Origin: Gemmatimonadales bacterium UBA2975
GTDB lineage: Bacteria; Gemmatimonadota; Gemmatimonadetes; Longimicrobiales; Gaopeijiaceae
DNA length: 52,479 nucleotides
NCBI GenBank assembly: GCA_002348265.1
Contig: DEAT01000084.1
Coordinates: 1 to 52,479, forward strand
Direction of reading: 5' to 3'
Numbering within the stretch: the stretch's first letter is position 1; each line of letters opens with the position of its first letter. The translations under genes and the position numbers were made by a program. The notes under the pieces were generated by a model, which searched no databases, was not told the DNA's origin, and was given only the letters and a program-made list of their open reading frames with translations. Below are positions 8,806 to 17,426 of the stretch, in pieces.

Positions 8806-10218
8806 GTGACCGACGAATCCTCATCCGTTAAGCGAGAATCCTTTGGAGTTCGTGTTCAGGAGTTTCGCCCTCAACGCGCTGACCTACAGGCACTGATCGA
8901 GCTCGGGGCACCGGTGACAGTGGTCCAGCTCGGCCTGATGTCGATGGGCGCCGTCGACACCGTCATGGTCGGCCGTGTGTCGGCCGCGGGCTTAGCGGCG
9001 GTTGCTTTGGGGAATCTTTATTTCCTCATGATGGCGGTTTTTGGTCAGGGCGTATTATTCGCTTTGGATCCAGTTATCGCTCAGGCTGTTGGGGCCCGCG
9101 ACTCAGTAGGTGTGGCGCACGGGGTACAGAGAGGCTTAATCCTTGGAGTGGTTCTAGCTGCACTGGCGATGCTCCTAATGATCCCGGTGGGCCCCTTGTT
9201 GACGCTTGCTGGTCAGCCGGAAGAGGTGGTGCCGATTGCCGTGCGATATGTCCACGGACTTATCCTCGGGGTGTTCCCGTTCTATGCGTTCGGAGTATTC
9301 CGGCAGAGTTTACAGGCCATGGGTCGGGTTCGCGCCATAGTGCTTACAGTGCTGGTGGCGAACGTCATCAACGCCGGACTAAACTGGATTCTGATCTTTG
9401 GAAAGTTCGGGATTCCACGACTGGGTGCAGTAGGTTCTGCGTGGGCCACTAGTTTAAGTCGTTGTTTCCTCTTGGTTCTCCTCGTTGCCTTAGCGTGGTC
9501 TCAGCTTCGACCCACTATTCGTCCTTGGAGGAAGGCCTCTTTCGGTCTCGGACCGATCATCCGATTCATACGCTTGGGGGCTCCGATAGGGGCTCAGCAG
9601 CTTTTGGAATTTGGAGTTTTTGGGGCGGCAGGATTACTGATGGGATTATTGGGTACGGTTGCTATGGCTAGCCATCAGGTTGCCCTGCAACTCGCGGCTC
9701 TAACCTTTATGATTCCCGTAGGAGTGGCCCAGGCAACTAGTGTTGTAGTTGGTCAGGCTGTCGGTAGGGGAGAGCCAGAAGCCGCCCGCCGTGCAGTGGG
9801 CGCTGGGTTGGTTACCGTGACGGCATTCATGACGCTCACTGCAATGTCGTTTATTGCACTCCCAGGACCGCTCGCCCGAATCTTCTCCAATGATCAGATG
9901 GTAGTCGCCGCGGCAGCCACGCTGCTCCCGATTGCCGGAGTATTCCAGATCTTTGACGGTCTGCAAGTCGCGTCGGCCGGGGCTCTTCGTGGCATTGCTG
10001 ATACACGGGTTCCAATGCTCATGAATTTTGTGGGTTTTTGGCTCATCGGACTTCCTGTATCTGCTTTGCTAGGGTTTGAGTTAGGCGCAGGGCCGCGAGG
10101 AATCTGGTGGGGTCTTGCCGTTGGTATAGGAGTGGTTGCTGTATTGTTGCTATGGCGGGTGCGAAAGCGGTTCCTTCAATCGATACAGCGTCTCGTCATA
10201 GACAGTGCCCAGACCTAG
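8806..10218 (+). CDS. MATE-family multidrug efflux transporter
   Basis: A 470-residue, twelve-helix antiporter of the MatE (NorM/DinF) family that expels drugs or cationic compounds using a Na+ or H+ gradient. The first half has the family stretch IELGAPVTVVQLGLMSMGAVDTVMVGR and then FRQSLQAMGRVR; the second half repeats the pattern with LGAPIGAQQLLEFGVFGAAGLLMG and GALRGIADTRVPM. The start is GTG 8806, after a GGTAGGTCGGAG purine-rich stretch. It is followed within 10 bases by the RmlC-type gene on the same strand, so the two may be co-transcribed although their roles seem unrelated. Confidence 0.93.
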   Translation: MTDESSSVKRESFGVRVQEFRPQRADLQALIELGAPVTVVQLGLMSMGAVDTVMVGRVSAAGLAAVALGNLYFLMMAVFGQGVLFALDPVIAQAVGARDSVGVAHGVQRGLILGVVLAALAMLLMIPVGPLLTLAGQPEEVVPIAVRYVHGLILGVFPFYAFGVFRQSLQAMGRVRAIVLTVLVANVINAGLNWILIFGKFGIPRLGAVGSAWATSLSRCFLLVLLVALAWSQLRPTIRPWRKASFGLGPIIRFIRLGAPIGAQQLLEFGVFGAAGLLMGLLGTVAMASHQVALQLAALTFMIPVGVAQATSVVVGQAVGRGEPEAARRAVGAGLVTVTAFMTLTAMSFIALPGPLARIFSNDQMVVAAAATLLPIAGVFQIFDGLQVASAGALRGIADTRVPMLMNFVGFWLIGLPVSALLGFELGAGPRGIWWGLAVGIGVVAVLLLWRVRKRFLQSIQRLVIDSAQT

Positions 10219-10227
10219 CTTTCCGAT

Positions 10228-10782
10228 ATGTCTTTCACTTTTGAGCGGCTCGACATCCCGGACGTGATTGTGGTGCGTCCTGGGAAGCATCGAGATGGTC
10301 GCGGGTCTTTTACGGAGATCTACCGGCAAGAAGAGTTTGCCGCTGCTGGGATCGCTCCGACATTCGTGCAAGAAAATATTGTCCATTCGTCAGGCGGTGT
10401 TTTACGTGGCCTTCACTATCAGTTGCCACCCGCGGCTCAGGGTAAGTTGGTTGGAGTGGTTCAGGGTCGAATTTTTGACGTTGCCGTCGATATCCGACAA
10501 GGAGGACCAACGTTTGGACATTGGCTAGGTCGTGAGCTTGATGCGGAGAAAGGAGAAATGCTTTGGATCCCGCCTGGATTTGCTCATGGGTACTGTGTGC
10601 TCTCCGAAACCGCCGATGTGCTCTATAAGGTCACTGGTTACTACGAGCCAAAGCTAAGCAGAGGTATTCGTTGGAATGATGATCTGCTGGCCATCCGATG
10701 GCCTTTGGTAACCCCTAAAATATCGGACATGGATCTTAACCAACCTGCTCTTGAGGAGTGTGAGAATCCGTTCCATATGTGA
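10228..10782 (+). CDS. rfbC: dTDP-4-dehydrorhamnose 3,5-epimerase (RmlC)
   Basis: A cupin enzyme of 184 residues that converts dTDP-4-keto-6-deoxyglucose to the rhamnose precursor used in surface polysaccharide. Key features are GKHRDGRGSFTEIYR, the catalytic His63 in LRGLHYQ, Tyr139 in KVTGYYEP, and the substrate-binding stretch WIPPGFAHGYCVLSE. Length is standard. The other dTDP-rhamnose genes (rmlA, rmlB, rmlD) are not beside it, so the pathway must be completed elsewhere, or the protein epimerises a related sugar. It lies between a MATE transporter and an esterase on the same strand. Confidence 0.93.
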   Translation: MSFTFERLDIPDVIVVRPGKHRDGRGSFTEIYRQEEFAAAGIAPTFVQENIVHSSGGVLRGLHYQLPPAAQGKLVGVVQGRIFDVAVDIRQGGPTFGHWLGRELDAEKGEMLWIPPGFAHGYCVLSETADVLYKVTGYYEPKLSRGIRWNDDLLAIRWPLVTPKISDMDLNQPALEECENPFHM

Positions 10783-10815
10783 ATTCTCACTTACCCAGCC
10801 CGGGTGTATTTGTAG

Positions 10816-11508
10816 ATGAAAAGAACTGATCCCAAGACCGGTGCGACAGAGCACCATCTTAGAGTCCAGCGGACTGCTCGGTATTGGACGCTGGGAACAC
10901 CGGAGTCTGCGAAAGAGCTATGGTTGGTCTTGCACGGATACAAACAACTCGCTCGTCGCTTCATTCGCCGATTTAAGCCAATCGACAACGGTCTCAGGAT
11001 GATTGTCGCCCCCGAGGCACTGTCTCGATTTTATGTATCACAAGAGCAGGGAAGGCATGGTGTGGCTTCGGTGGTTGGCGCGACATGGATGACTAGAGAG
11101 GATCGCCTAAATGAGATCCGGGATTACGTTGAATACCTAGATCAATTAGTAGGAGAGATTGAGAGGGAGATCGGTAAAGTTCCTTTGACGGTTGTAGGGT
11201 TCAGTCAGGGTGTCGCAACCGCAACGCGGTGGGCGATAGGTGGGTCGAGGGCTCCGTCGCGCTTGATTCTTTGGGGAGACTTCTCGCCGCCTGACATTGA
11301 CTTGAAACTTGCTCGCCAGCGTCTAGAGAGCGCGGAGCTGGTTATGGTTCGCGGAACTGAAGATCGGGCTTTGTCTCCTATGTTGAAACAGCAAGAAGAG
11401 GAGCGCCTTCGCGAGGCCGGAATCGATTACAGGATAATCAGCTATTCGGGTGGACACGACATCGACGAACAGACTCTTTTGACCTTAGCTACCATTGAGT
11501 CCAGTTGA
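10816..11508 (+). CDS. alpha/beta-hydrolase, phospholipase/carboxylesterase family
   Basis: A 230-residue cytosolic serine hydrolase. The oxyanion-side motif LWLVLHGYKQ is near residue 36, the nucleophile elbow is GFSQG with Ser130, the acid is probably Asp183 (VRGTEDRALSP), and the base is His214 (SYSGGHDID). The order and spacing fit the carboxylesterase/phospholipase (YpfH/EstB-like) family, which cleaves short acyl esters. No signal peptide is seen. The gene is 33 bases after the RmlC-type gene. Substrate is unknown. Confidence 0.82.
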   Translation: MKRTDPKTGATEHHLRVQRTARYWTLGTPESAKELWLVLHGYKQLARRFIRRFKPIDNGLRMIVAPEALSRFYVSQEQGRHGVASVVGATWMTREDRLNEIRDYVEYLDQLVGEIEREIGKVPLTVVGFSQGVATATRWAIGGSRAPSRLILWGDFSPPDIDLKLARQRLESAELVMVRGTEDRALSPMLKQQEEERLREAGIDYRIISYSGGHDIDEQTLLTLATIESS

Positions 11509-11575
11509 AGCAGTGTCTTGCTGCTGTAGAGAACCGATTTTGTCTGAGTGTTTTAGGGGCTTGTGACGAACAGGA

Positions 11576-12520
11576 TCAACTGAAGTCTCCGACAAAAGAG
11601 ATCTCGGTCATTAGTTGGTGGCCAGTCTCGCGAGCTACGGTATCCCGAGCTAAGTCGATCAGTGCCCGAACCTCTGACGCTGTGGCCCCTCCGTGATTTA
11701 CTATGATGTTCGCGTGGCGGTGGAAGATTCCGGCTGCTCCTTGGGAATGGCCCTTCAGTCCGCATTCGTCGATTAGACGTCCGGCGCCGATACCGTCGAT
11801 CTTCTTGAAAATCGAGCCAACACTGGGGTATAGCCAGAGATCTGGATGCCGATCATCTCGCCACTCGAGGTTGCTCCTGACCACCTTCCGCATTTCTTCG
11901 ACTGGTTCCTCTACTAGCGCGAACGTCGCGGAAAGAACGATATCTGATCGATGATGGAGCACACTGTGGTCGTATTCGAACTCAAAATAATCCACGTCCA
12001 CAGTCTTCCTCTCACCCTCCTCGGTAAGGATCTCAGCGGATTCCAGTACCTCTTCTATAAATAAAGTTCGCTGACGATCCGGCGCTAGGAAGTGTAGATT
12101 TTGCCACAACGCTCCACCCACAGTGCTTGGTATCCCAACGAAGTGGTGTAGGCCCCCGAGGCCCCTTATAAGCGTTTCGTTTATTAGATCGGGGTACATT
12201 TCAACACCGGCTCCCGCCCGAACTCTATCATGTTCGAGGAATTCGATACCGTCTATTTCACAACGAATCACGAGTCCCCGGAAACCTGCATCAGCTACGA
12301 GAATGTTGGCGCCATGGCCAAGAAGGAACCATGGAATTTCATTCGCGCGAGCTGTACTGACTGCGCGCTCTAGCTCGTCTGCAGTTCGAACCCGAACAAG
12401 AAAGTCAGCTGGCCCACCAATGCGAAACGTGGTCATCGGAGCGAGAGGGACGTTTTCTTCCAAAGCAAGGCTACCGAGCCCGACCTCTAGTTTTCGCTTG
12501 TGGTCATTCGATGTGGGCAT
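11576..12520 (-). CDS. murB: UDP-N-acetylenolpyruvoylglucosamine reductase (MurB)
   Basis: An FAD enzyme that reduces UDP-GlcNAc-enolpyruvate to UDP-MurNAc in the cytoplasmic stage of peptidoglycan synthesis. The FAD domain is clear: TTFRIGGPADFLVRV, then FLLGHGANILVADAGFRGLVI. The substrate domain has the proton-donor serine in YPSVGSIFKK (Ser236) and the C-terminal glutamate in LMTEISFVGDF. Where most MurB proteins have GIPGTVGGA..NAGAYG, this one reads GIPSTVGGALWQNLHFLAP, so it belongs to a divergent branch. It stands alone, away from a mur cluster, convergent with the esterase gene. 314 residues. Confidence 0.88.
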   Translation of the reverse strand: MPTSNDHKRKLEVGLGSLALEENVPLAPMTTFRIGGPADFLVRVRTADELERAVSTARANEIPWFLLGHGANILVADAGFRGLVIRCEIDGIEFLEHDRVRAGAGVEMYPDLINETLIRGLGGLHHFVGIPSTVGGALWQNLHFLAPDRQRTLFIEEVLESAEILTEEGERKTVDVDYFEFEYDHSVLHHRSDIVLSATFALVEEPVEEMRKVVRSNLEWRDDRHPDLWLYPSVGSIFKKIDGIGAGRLIDECGLKGHSQGAAGIFHRHANIIVNHGGATASEVRALIDLARDTVARETGHQLMTEISFVGDFS

Positions 12521-12772
12521 GTCGAAAGATAGTCCGGGTGTTAGTGGCGTACTAGCTTTTTGAGTCGTTACGACAGGTTGAGAGTCCGATCGTTTGGGTT
12601 TATGAACACTCCCCTTCGGTCGTCGATCATTAAGATCTGTGCGATGTACACCTACAAACTCTGTGCCAAGCTATTTTCTTATGACAGCTAACTCATTGAG
12701 TCATCAAATTCACACCTTATGGCATGTAGGATGGTATCTCGGGTAACTTTACTATCATCGTCTAGGAGAGCT

Positions 12773-13840
12773 ATGAGGTTAGGGTTTCTAACGCTTTTGC
12801 TAGCGTTGTTTGGTGTGCTCTGGGTCCCTAGGAAACTAGAAGGACAGACTGAGGTCACGAGTCGGTACGCCACATTACGGGTTGGTGGGCAGTTGGATCT
12901 CCACTATATCAACGCCTCGTCCGACGCTGGTTCTCAGACGTTTCGTGTTCGACGGGGCTGGATAACGCTAAACGCGAGCTACAGCGATTTCTTAGAAGCA
13001 GTATTTGTCACGGATTTGCCTAATGACGCGACTGTTCTCGACGCTCAGATTCGGCTTCGGTTTGACCCAGGATTGCGAGTCACGTTCGGTCGCTTCAAGC
13101 GATCCTTTGACGTCTTTGTATTGAACAGTATTTCAGATGTTCAGTTTCTAGAGCGGGCAGGGGGGATCCCTGGGTATGATCGGTGCGATGGAGTAGGAGG
13201 GATTTGCTCATACGGACGACTTAGCGAAGGTCTGCTGTTCGCGAACAGAGACAGTGGTATCCGTATCGACGGACAAGTCGACTGGTTCGGGTATCAGGCA
13301 AGCTTAACCAACGGGACCAAGAATGGTGCCTTGGGCGATAACGGGTACTTGTCGTCCGCGGCGCGGCTGACCCTAGGGCTTGCGGAAGCGCTGACAGTTG
13401 GGGTTAACGTTACGCTCAAGGACTATGACGTCCAAACGCAACTCCACCGAGTTGATTATGCCAAGGCATGGGGACTGGATATCCAGCACGGCACGTGGCG
13501 TGATGGGTTGCTTATACAGGCTGCGTACATGCGCGGGCAAAATTGGAGATTGGCTACTAGAGTTCGTAACACCGTTCCCTGGTTCGATGCGAAACAGATC
13601 CAAGCCTCTTGGTATCTGTCGCACAATTCCGATCGGATAGTGGGAGTAGAGCCCATGGTCAGGGTTAGTATAGCTGATCCCAATAAGCGCTCATCCAACG
13701 AAGGGGGAATGCTCTTTACACCGGGTTTCGCGGCATACTTCCAAGGCCGTAGTAGGGTTAGTGCAAATCTCGACATGTATCGGTCATCTCATGACGGCAC
13801 GTTCTGGGCACTGCGGGTTGGGACTCTGCTATACTTCTGA
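12773..13840 (+). CDS. porin, phosphate-selective porin O/P-like outer-membrane barrel
   Basis: The protein begins MRLGFLTLLLALFGVLW with a likely cleaved signal peptide ending near LEGQ, then alternating beta-strand sequence such as LRVGGQLDLHYINAS and FRVRRGWITLNASYSDFLEAVFV. It ends GTLLYF, the terminal aromatic residue typical of proteins inserted by the Bam machinery. ATG 12773 has TAGGAG a few bases before it and is preferred over in-frame ATG 12719. Length 355 residues fits OprO/OprP-type porins. Substrate selectivity cannot be read; no phosphate genes are adjacent. The upstream gap holds the short palindrome ACTCATTGAGT at 12691-12701, a possible operator. Confidence 0.75.
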   Translation: MRLGFLTLLLALFGVLWVPRKLEGQTEVTSRYATLRVGGQLDLHYINASSDAGSQTFRVRRGWITLNASYSDFLEAVFVTDLPNDATVLDAQIRLRFDPGLRVTFGRFKRSFDVFVLNSISDVQFLERAGGIPGYDRCDGVGGICSYGRLSEGLLFANRDSGIRIDGQVDWFGYQASLTNGTKNGALGDNGYLSSAARLTLGLAEALTVGVNVTLKDYDVQTQLHRVDYAKAWGLDIQHGTWRDGLLIQAAYMRGQNWRLATRVRNTVPWFDAKQIQASWYLSHNSDRIVGVEPMVRVSIADPNKRSSNEGGMLFTPGFAAYFQGRSRVSANLDMYRSSHDGTFWALRVGTLLYF

Positions 13841-13986
13841 GTGGATTCTGAGAATACTACTGAATCTTGCCGCGATCGGCGGGTGCCCAACTAAGGTATT
13901 CGCACTATCCACTGGATTCCGTTGACATGCTAAAGGTCGCGGGACAGCTTTACGGGCTTCGTTTCTTGGTCTAAGTCCTTGGCCTG

Positions 13987-14009
13987 AGCCCTATTTCGGG
14001 CTGTTTTTT
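13987..14009 (+). terminator. terminator-like hairpin just before secD
   Basis: AGCCC (13987-13991), a six-base loop, GGGCT (13998-14002), then G and six Ts. It lies only about 20 bases before the secD ATG. It could end transcription from the porin gene, or act as an attenuator in a secD leader. A TTGACA at 13922-13927 upstream would place a promoter before the hairpin, but no good -10 box follows at 16-18 bases. Confidence 0.6.
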
Positions 14010-14028
14010 CGTCGAACCCCTCGCGTCC

Positions 14029-15681
14029 ATGTTCAAGTCTCTTCGGGGCCGCCTGGTCACTATCGCACTCGTAGTGCTGATGACTGGCTGGCAGCTATAC
14101 TCACACAAGTCGGAAACCGGCCAGTGGCTCAAGCTCGGGCTCGACCTCCAAGGCGGGATGCATTTGGTGCTGGAAGTCGATGATCCTGACGGTACCATGA
14201 CGCCCGAGGCGAAATCAGACATGATCGATCGAGTCGAGCGGATTATCCGTACACGCATCGATGAGTTTGGTGTAGAGGAGCCCCTAATCCAAAAGGTGGG
14301 CGGTGAGCGTCTGATCGTCGAATTGGCAGGAATCGACGACGAGGAACAGGCGAAGGGCATTGTCCAGCGCAATGCTTTTCTGGAGTTCAAGAAGGTACTG
14401 CCTACCTCTGATATGGATGGTGCACTTCGTCGTATCGACAGAGCTATAGTGGCGTCTCTTGGTGTCGATTCGATCACAGCTTTAGGGAGAGCAGTGGTCA
14501 CGCAGGAAACGAGCAACTTGGAGAGTCTTCTCTTTGGTGCTGACACCGCAATTGCAGGAGATAGCGCTGCTGCCGCGGCTAGTAGTGCCGCTGCTGTTTC
14601 CGACTCGATTGAGGCGGAGGAGACTGTTCTTCGTCCGTTCTCCTCGCTTCTTATGGTGGGAGATGTAGAAGGCACTTACCTAGTTTCGGCTGCGGATCGT
14701 CCAGTGGCTGAGATGTTTCTAGCGATGCCCGAGGTCGAAAGAGCCTTTCCTCGTGAGGAGATCATGCTCTGGGGGTCGGAATTGGTGGGTCAGGCAGCCC
14801 AGACCTACTACCGTCTCTATGTGCTAGAGGAGGATTCCTTCCTGACGGGAGAGCAACTCGAGGACGCAACTGCGATGCGTGATCCGCAGTTCAATACTTC
14901 TCAGGTACAGTTTCAGTTTTCCAGGGCGGGCGGGCGCCAATTTGCGCGCTTTTCAGGGGCCAACATTGGCAACTACCTGGCGATTGTGCTCGACAACGAG
15001 GTCATGAGTGCGCCGGTGATTCGAGATCGAATAGGTGCTCGTGGCCAGATTGAAATGGGTCAGGGAACACCAATGGAAGAAGCTCGTGATCTTGCTCTCG
15101 TTCTCCGGGCAGGTGCACTTCCAGCTCGGATCAATATCATAGAAGAGAGAACTGTTGGGCCTTCTTTGGGGCAGGACTCAATTGATCAGGGACAGATTGC
15201 CGGTCTCGTGGGGCTCGCTCTCGTGGTAGTTGTTATGATGATCTACTACGGGATGGCCGGCTTCTTGGCGGTTGGCGCTCTTGCTGTTTATGTGCTTTTG
15301 GTACTTGGAGGGCTGGTCGGGATGAGGGCAACGCTCACGGTACCAGGCATTGCAGGCCTGATTCTCTCCATCGGAATGGCGGTCGATGCCAATGTGCTGA
15401 TCTTTGAGCGAATCAGGGAGGAATTAGATAAGGGGCGTGCGACTCGTACTGCTGTAGATGAGGGCTTTCGGCATGCCCTATCTGCGATCGTTGACGCAAA
15501 TATCACCACACTCATCACCGCGCTGATCCTCTTTTATGTTGGTACGGGGCCTGTTCGAGGTTTTGCCGTAACACTCTCGATAGGAATCGTCGCGTCGTTC
15601 TTCTCCGCACTCTTTGTGACCCGCTCCTTCTTTCTGGCTTATCTGTCAGGAAAGAAGGCATCGGATCCTATTAGTATCTGA
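14029..15681 (+). CDS. secD: protein translocase subunit SecD
   Basis: A 550-residue inner-membrane protein that, with SecF, uses the proton gradient to pull secreted proteins through SecYEG. TM1 lies at about residues 10-27 and is followed by the SecD signature LKLGLDLQGGMHLVLEVD. A large periplasmic P1 region contains an Ala/Ser-rich low-complexity stretch (AGDSAAAAASSAAAVSDS, about residues 177-194). Five C-terminal helices carry GMAVDANVLIFERIREEL, the conserved Asp-Arg motif. No strong Shine-Dalgarno precedes ATG 14029. SecF follows after 12 bases. Confidence 0.97.
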   Translation: MFKSLRGRLVTIALVVLMTGWQLYSHKSETGQWLKLGLDLQGGMHLVLEVDDPDGTMTPEAKSDMIDRVERIIRTRIDEFGVEEPLIQKVGGERLIVELAGIDDEEQAKGIVQRNAFLEFKKVLPTSDMDGALRRIDRAIVASLGVDSITALGRAVVTQETSNLESLLFGADTAIAGDSAAAAASSAAAVSDSIEAEETVLRPFSSLLMVGDVEGTYLVSAADRPVAEMFLAMPEVERAFPREEIMLWGSELVGQAAQTYYRLYVLEEDSFLTGEQLEDATAMRDPQFNTSQVQFQFSRAGGRQFARFSGANIGNYLAIVLDNEVMSAPVIRDRIGARGQIEMGQGTPMEEARDLALVLRAGALPARINIIEERTVGPSLGQDSIDQGQIAGLVGLALVVVVMMIYYGMAGFLAVGALAVYVLLVLGGLVGMRATLTVPGIAGLILSIGMAVDANVLIFERIREELDKGRATRTAVDEGFRHALSAIVDANITTLITALILFYVGTGPVRGFAVTLSIGIVASFFSALFVTRSFFLAYLSGKKASDPISI

Positions 15682-15693
15682 GCCGATAATATT

Positions 15694-16653
15694 ATGAGAC
15701 TCTTCAGCCAAGCTCAGTACCGCTTCATTGAAAAGCGCCGAGGCGCATATTTTGTGTCGGGCACCGTTATTGCCATGGGCATTGCGACCATGTTCTTGAA
15801 TGTGGCTTCCTTGGGAAGTTGGCTTAACTACGGTGTGGATTTTCTCGGGGGATCTCTAATTCAAGTGAGATTTGAACAACAGGTAACCGCTGGTGAACTC
15901 CGTGATGCATTAGGTGGATCAGAGGCTCCGCCGATCACGCAGTTCGGATCCGAAAATGAATTTGTGATCCGCGCTCCGCTGTCCGAAGATGCATCGATCA
16001 CTGAAGTAGCAGAGCAGATTGAGAGCGACGTAACGGCGAACCTTCCTAACAGCGGTGTAGAGGTCGTTCGGACAGAATTGGTTGGTGCAAAGGTTGGGGG
16101 CGAATTGCAGACCAAGGCGTTGCTGGCAGTCCTACTATCGTTCCTCCTTACGCTAGTCTACATAGCGGTCCGGTTCGAGTTTAGATTTGGATTAGCAGCA
16201 GTGATAGCGACCGCGCACGACATTTTGATCACCCTCGGATTCCTTGCTGCGTTTCGTACGGAGATCTCTTTGCCGACCGTGGCTGCGATTCTGACAATCC
16301 TGGGATATTCACTAAACGATACCATCGTGGTATTTGACCGGGTCCGGGAGAACATGAAGGCGAAGGGAGGCCGAAAGCGCGACCCTATCGAGCTGGTTAA
16401 TGCATCGATCAATGAGACACTACCCAGGACAGTGCTTACCTCCGGGACGACGCTTGCTGTCTTGACGGCGCTATTGGTGCTAGGTGGTGCCGTTATCCGA
16501 GACTTTACGATCGTTCTGATTCTGGGAGTCGTCATTGGAACGTATTCCTCGATCTTTGTTGCTTCTCCTGCGCTCATTGAAATCCAGAATCGTTGGGGTG
16601 TTGCGGATCCGTCGCGGAAGAAGAAGGAACGGCCTCGGCCCGCGACGGTGTGA
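15694..16653 (+). CDS. secF: protein translocase subunit SecF
   Basis: The 319-residue partner of SecD. It has TM1, then the signature NYGVDFLGGSLIQVRF, a small periplasmic domain, and a C-terminal helix bundle with the family motif GYSLNDTIVVFDRVRENM and later NASINETLPRTVLTSGTT. The C-terminal tail is basic (RKKKERPRP). The start at ATG 15694 is 12 bases after the secD stop, and the stop overlaps the GTG of tatD, so translation is coupled along the cluster. Confidence 0.97.
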   Translation: MRLFSQAQYRFIEKRRGAYFVSGTVIAMGIATMFLNVASLGSWLNYGVDFLGGSLIQVRFEQQVTAGELRDALGGSEAPPITQFGSENEFVIRAPLSEDASITEVAEQIESDVTANLPNSGVEVVRTELVGAKVGGELQTKALLAVLLSFLLTLVYIAVRFEFRFGLAAVIATAHDILITLGFLAAFRTEISLPTVAAILTILGYSLNDTIVVFDRVRENMKAKGGRKRDPIELVNASINETLPRTVLTSGTTLAVLTALLVLGGAVIRDFTIVLILGVVIGTYSSIFVASPALIEIQNRWGVADPSRKKKERPRPATV

Positions 16654-17426
16654 CGGAGTATTTCGACAGTCACTGCCACCTGACCGACGCCGCGTTTAGA
16701 GACGATCGGGACGCGGTGTTCCTCAGGGCCTCCGAAGCAGGTGTCAAAGGAATGACCCTGATCTCATCGGATGCCGTTGATGCAATGCGCGCTCTAGATC
16801 TCGCTGAGAAAAGGGATGGTGTCTACAGCACAGCCGGCATTCACCCACATGCGGTAGGTGTAGTTGCTTCCGATGATCTAGACAGGGTTCGCGAGATAGC
16901 CTCCTGCAGGGCTGAGGTTGTCGCAATTGGAGAAACGGGGCTCGACTATTTTTACGAGCATGCGTCGCGAGCGGCGCAGCGAGCAGTATTCGACGCACAT
17001 CTTCAACTGGGGTGCGACCTCTCACTTCCCGTCGTAGTCCATGCGCGCGAGGCGGATGATGACATTGCTGCGGCAATACGTGCTATGCCGTCAGGAACTG
17101 TAGGTGTCCTGCACTGCTTCACTGGTGGAGATCGGGCCTTTACCGAAGCAATGGCTGCGGACTGGTATGTTTCAGCATCTGGTATCGCCTCATTTAAGTC
17201 TTTCTCAGCTTCATCTTTGCTCAGGGAGGTGCCACCTGATCGCCTGTTAATAGAGACAGACTCTCCGTATCTAGCGCCGGTACCGTTTCGCGGGCGAAGG
17301 AACGAGCCAGCGAACGTGGTCCACGTTGCGCATGCCGTTGCTTCGTTACTTGAACTGTCTGATGAAGAAGTGGCCCAACGGACGACACAGAATGCTCGAC
17401 GGTTTTATGGGTTAGAGGCAATATGA
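16650..17426 (+). CDS. tatD: TatD-family metal-dependent hydrolase / DNase
   Basis: A TIM-barrel metallohydrolase of about 258 residues, known in the family for 3'-5' DNase and quality-control roles. The metal ligands are visible: FDSHCHL at the start, IGETGLDYFYEH, VVHAREADDD, LHCFTGG and ETDSPYLAPVPFRGRRNEP. GTG 16650, which overlaps the secF TGA as GTGA, is the likely start; the earlier in-frame ATG at 16593 lies inside secF and adds residues not typical of the family. It overlaps mutL by 4 bases. Confidence 0.92.
   Translation: MTEYFDSHCHLTDAAFRDDRDAVFLRASEAGVKGMTLISSDAVDAMRALDLAEKRDGVYSTAGIHPHAVGVVASDDLDRVREIASCRAEVVAIGETGLDYFYEHASRAAQRAVFDAHLQLGCDLSLPVVVHAREADDDIAAAIRAMPSGTVGVLHCFTGGDRAFTEAMAADWYVSASGIASFKSFSASSLLREVPPDRLLIETDSPYLAPVPFRGRRNEPANVVHVAHAVASLLELSDEEVAQRTTQNARRFYGLEAI

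Noticed and set aside
8627..8809. 60-codon open frame ahead of the MATE gene
   Set aside because: Composition is not protein-like, and it overlaps the MATE start out of frame.
11509..11575. AGCAG/CTGCT dyad between the esterase and murB genes as a bidirectional terminator
   Set aside because: Five-pair stem without a T-run on either strand; too weak to call.
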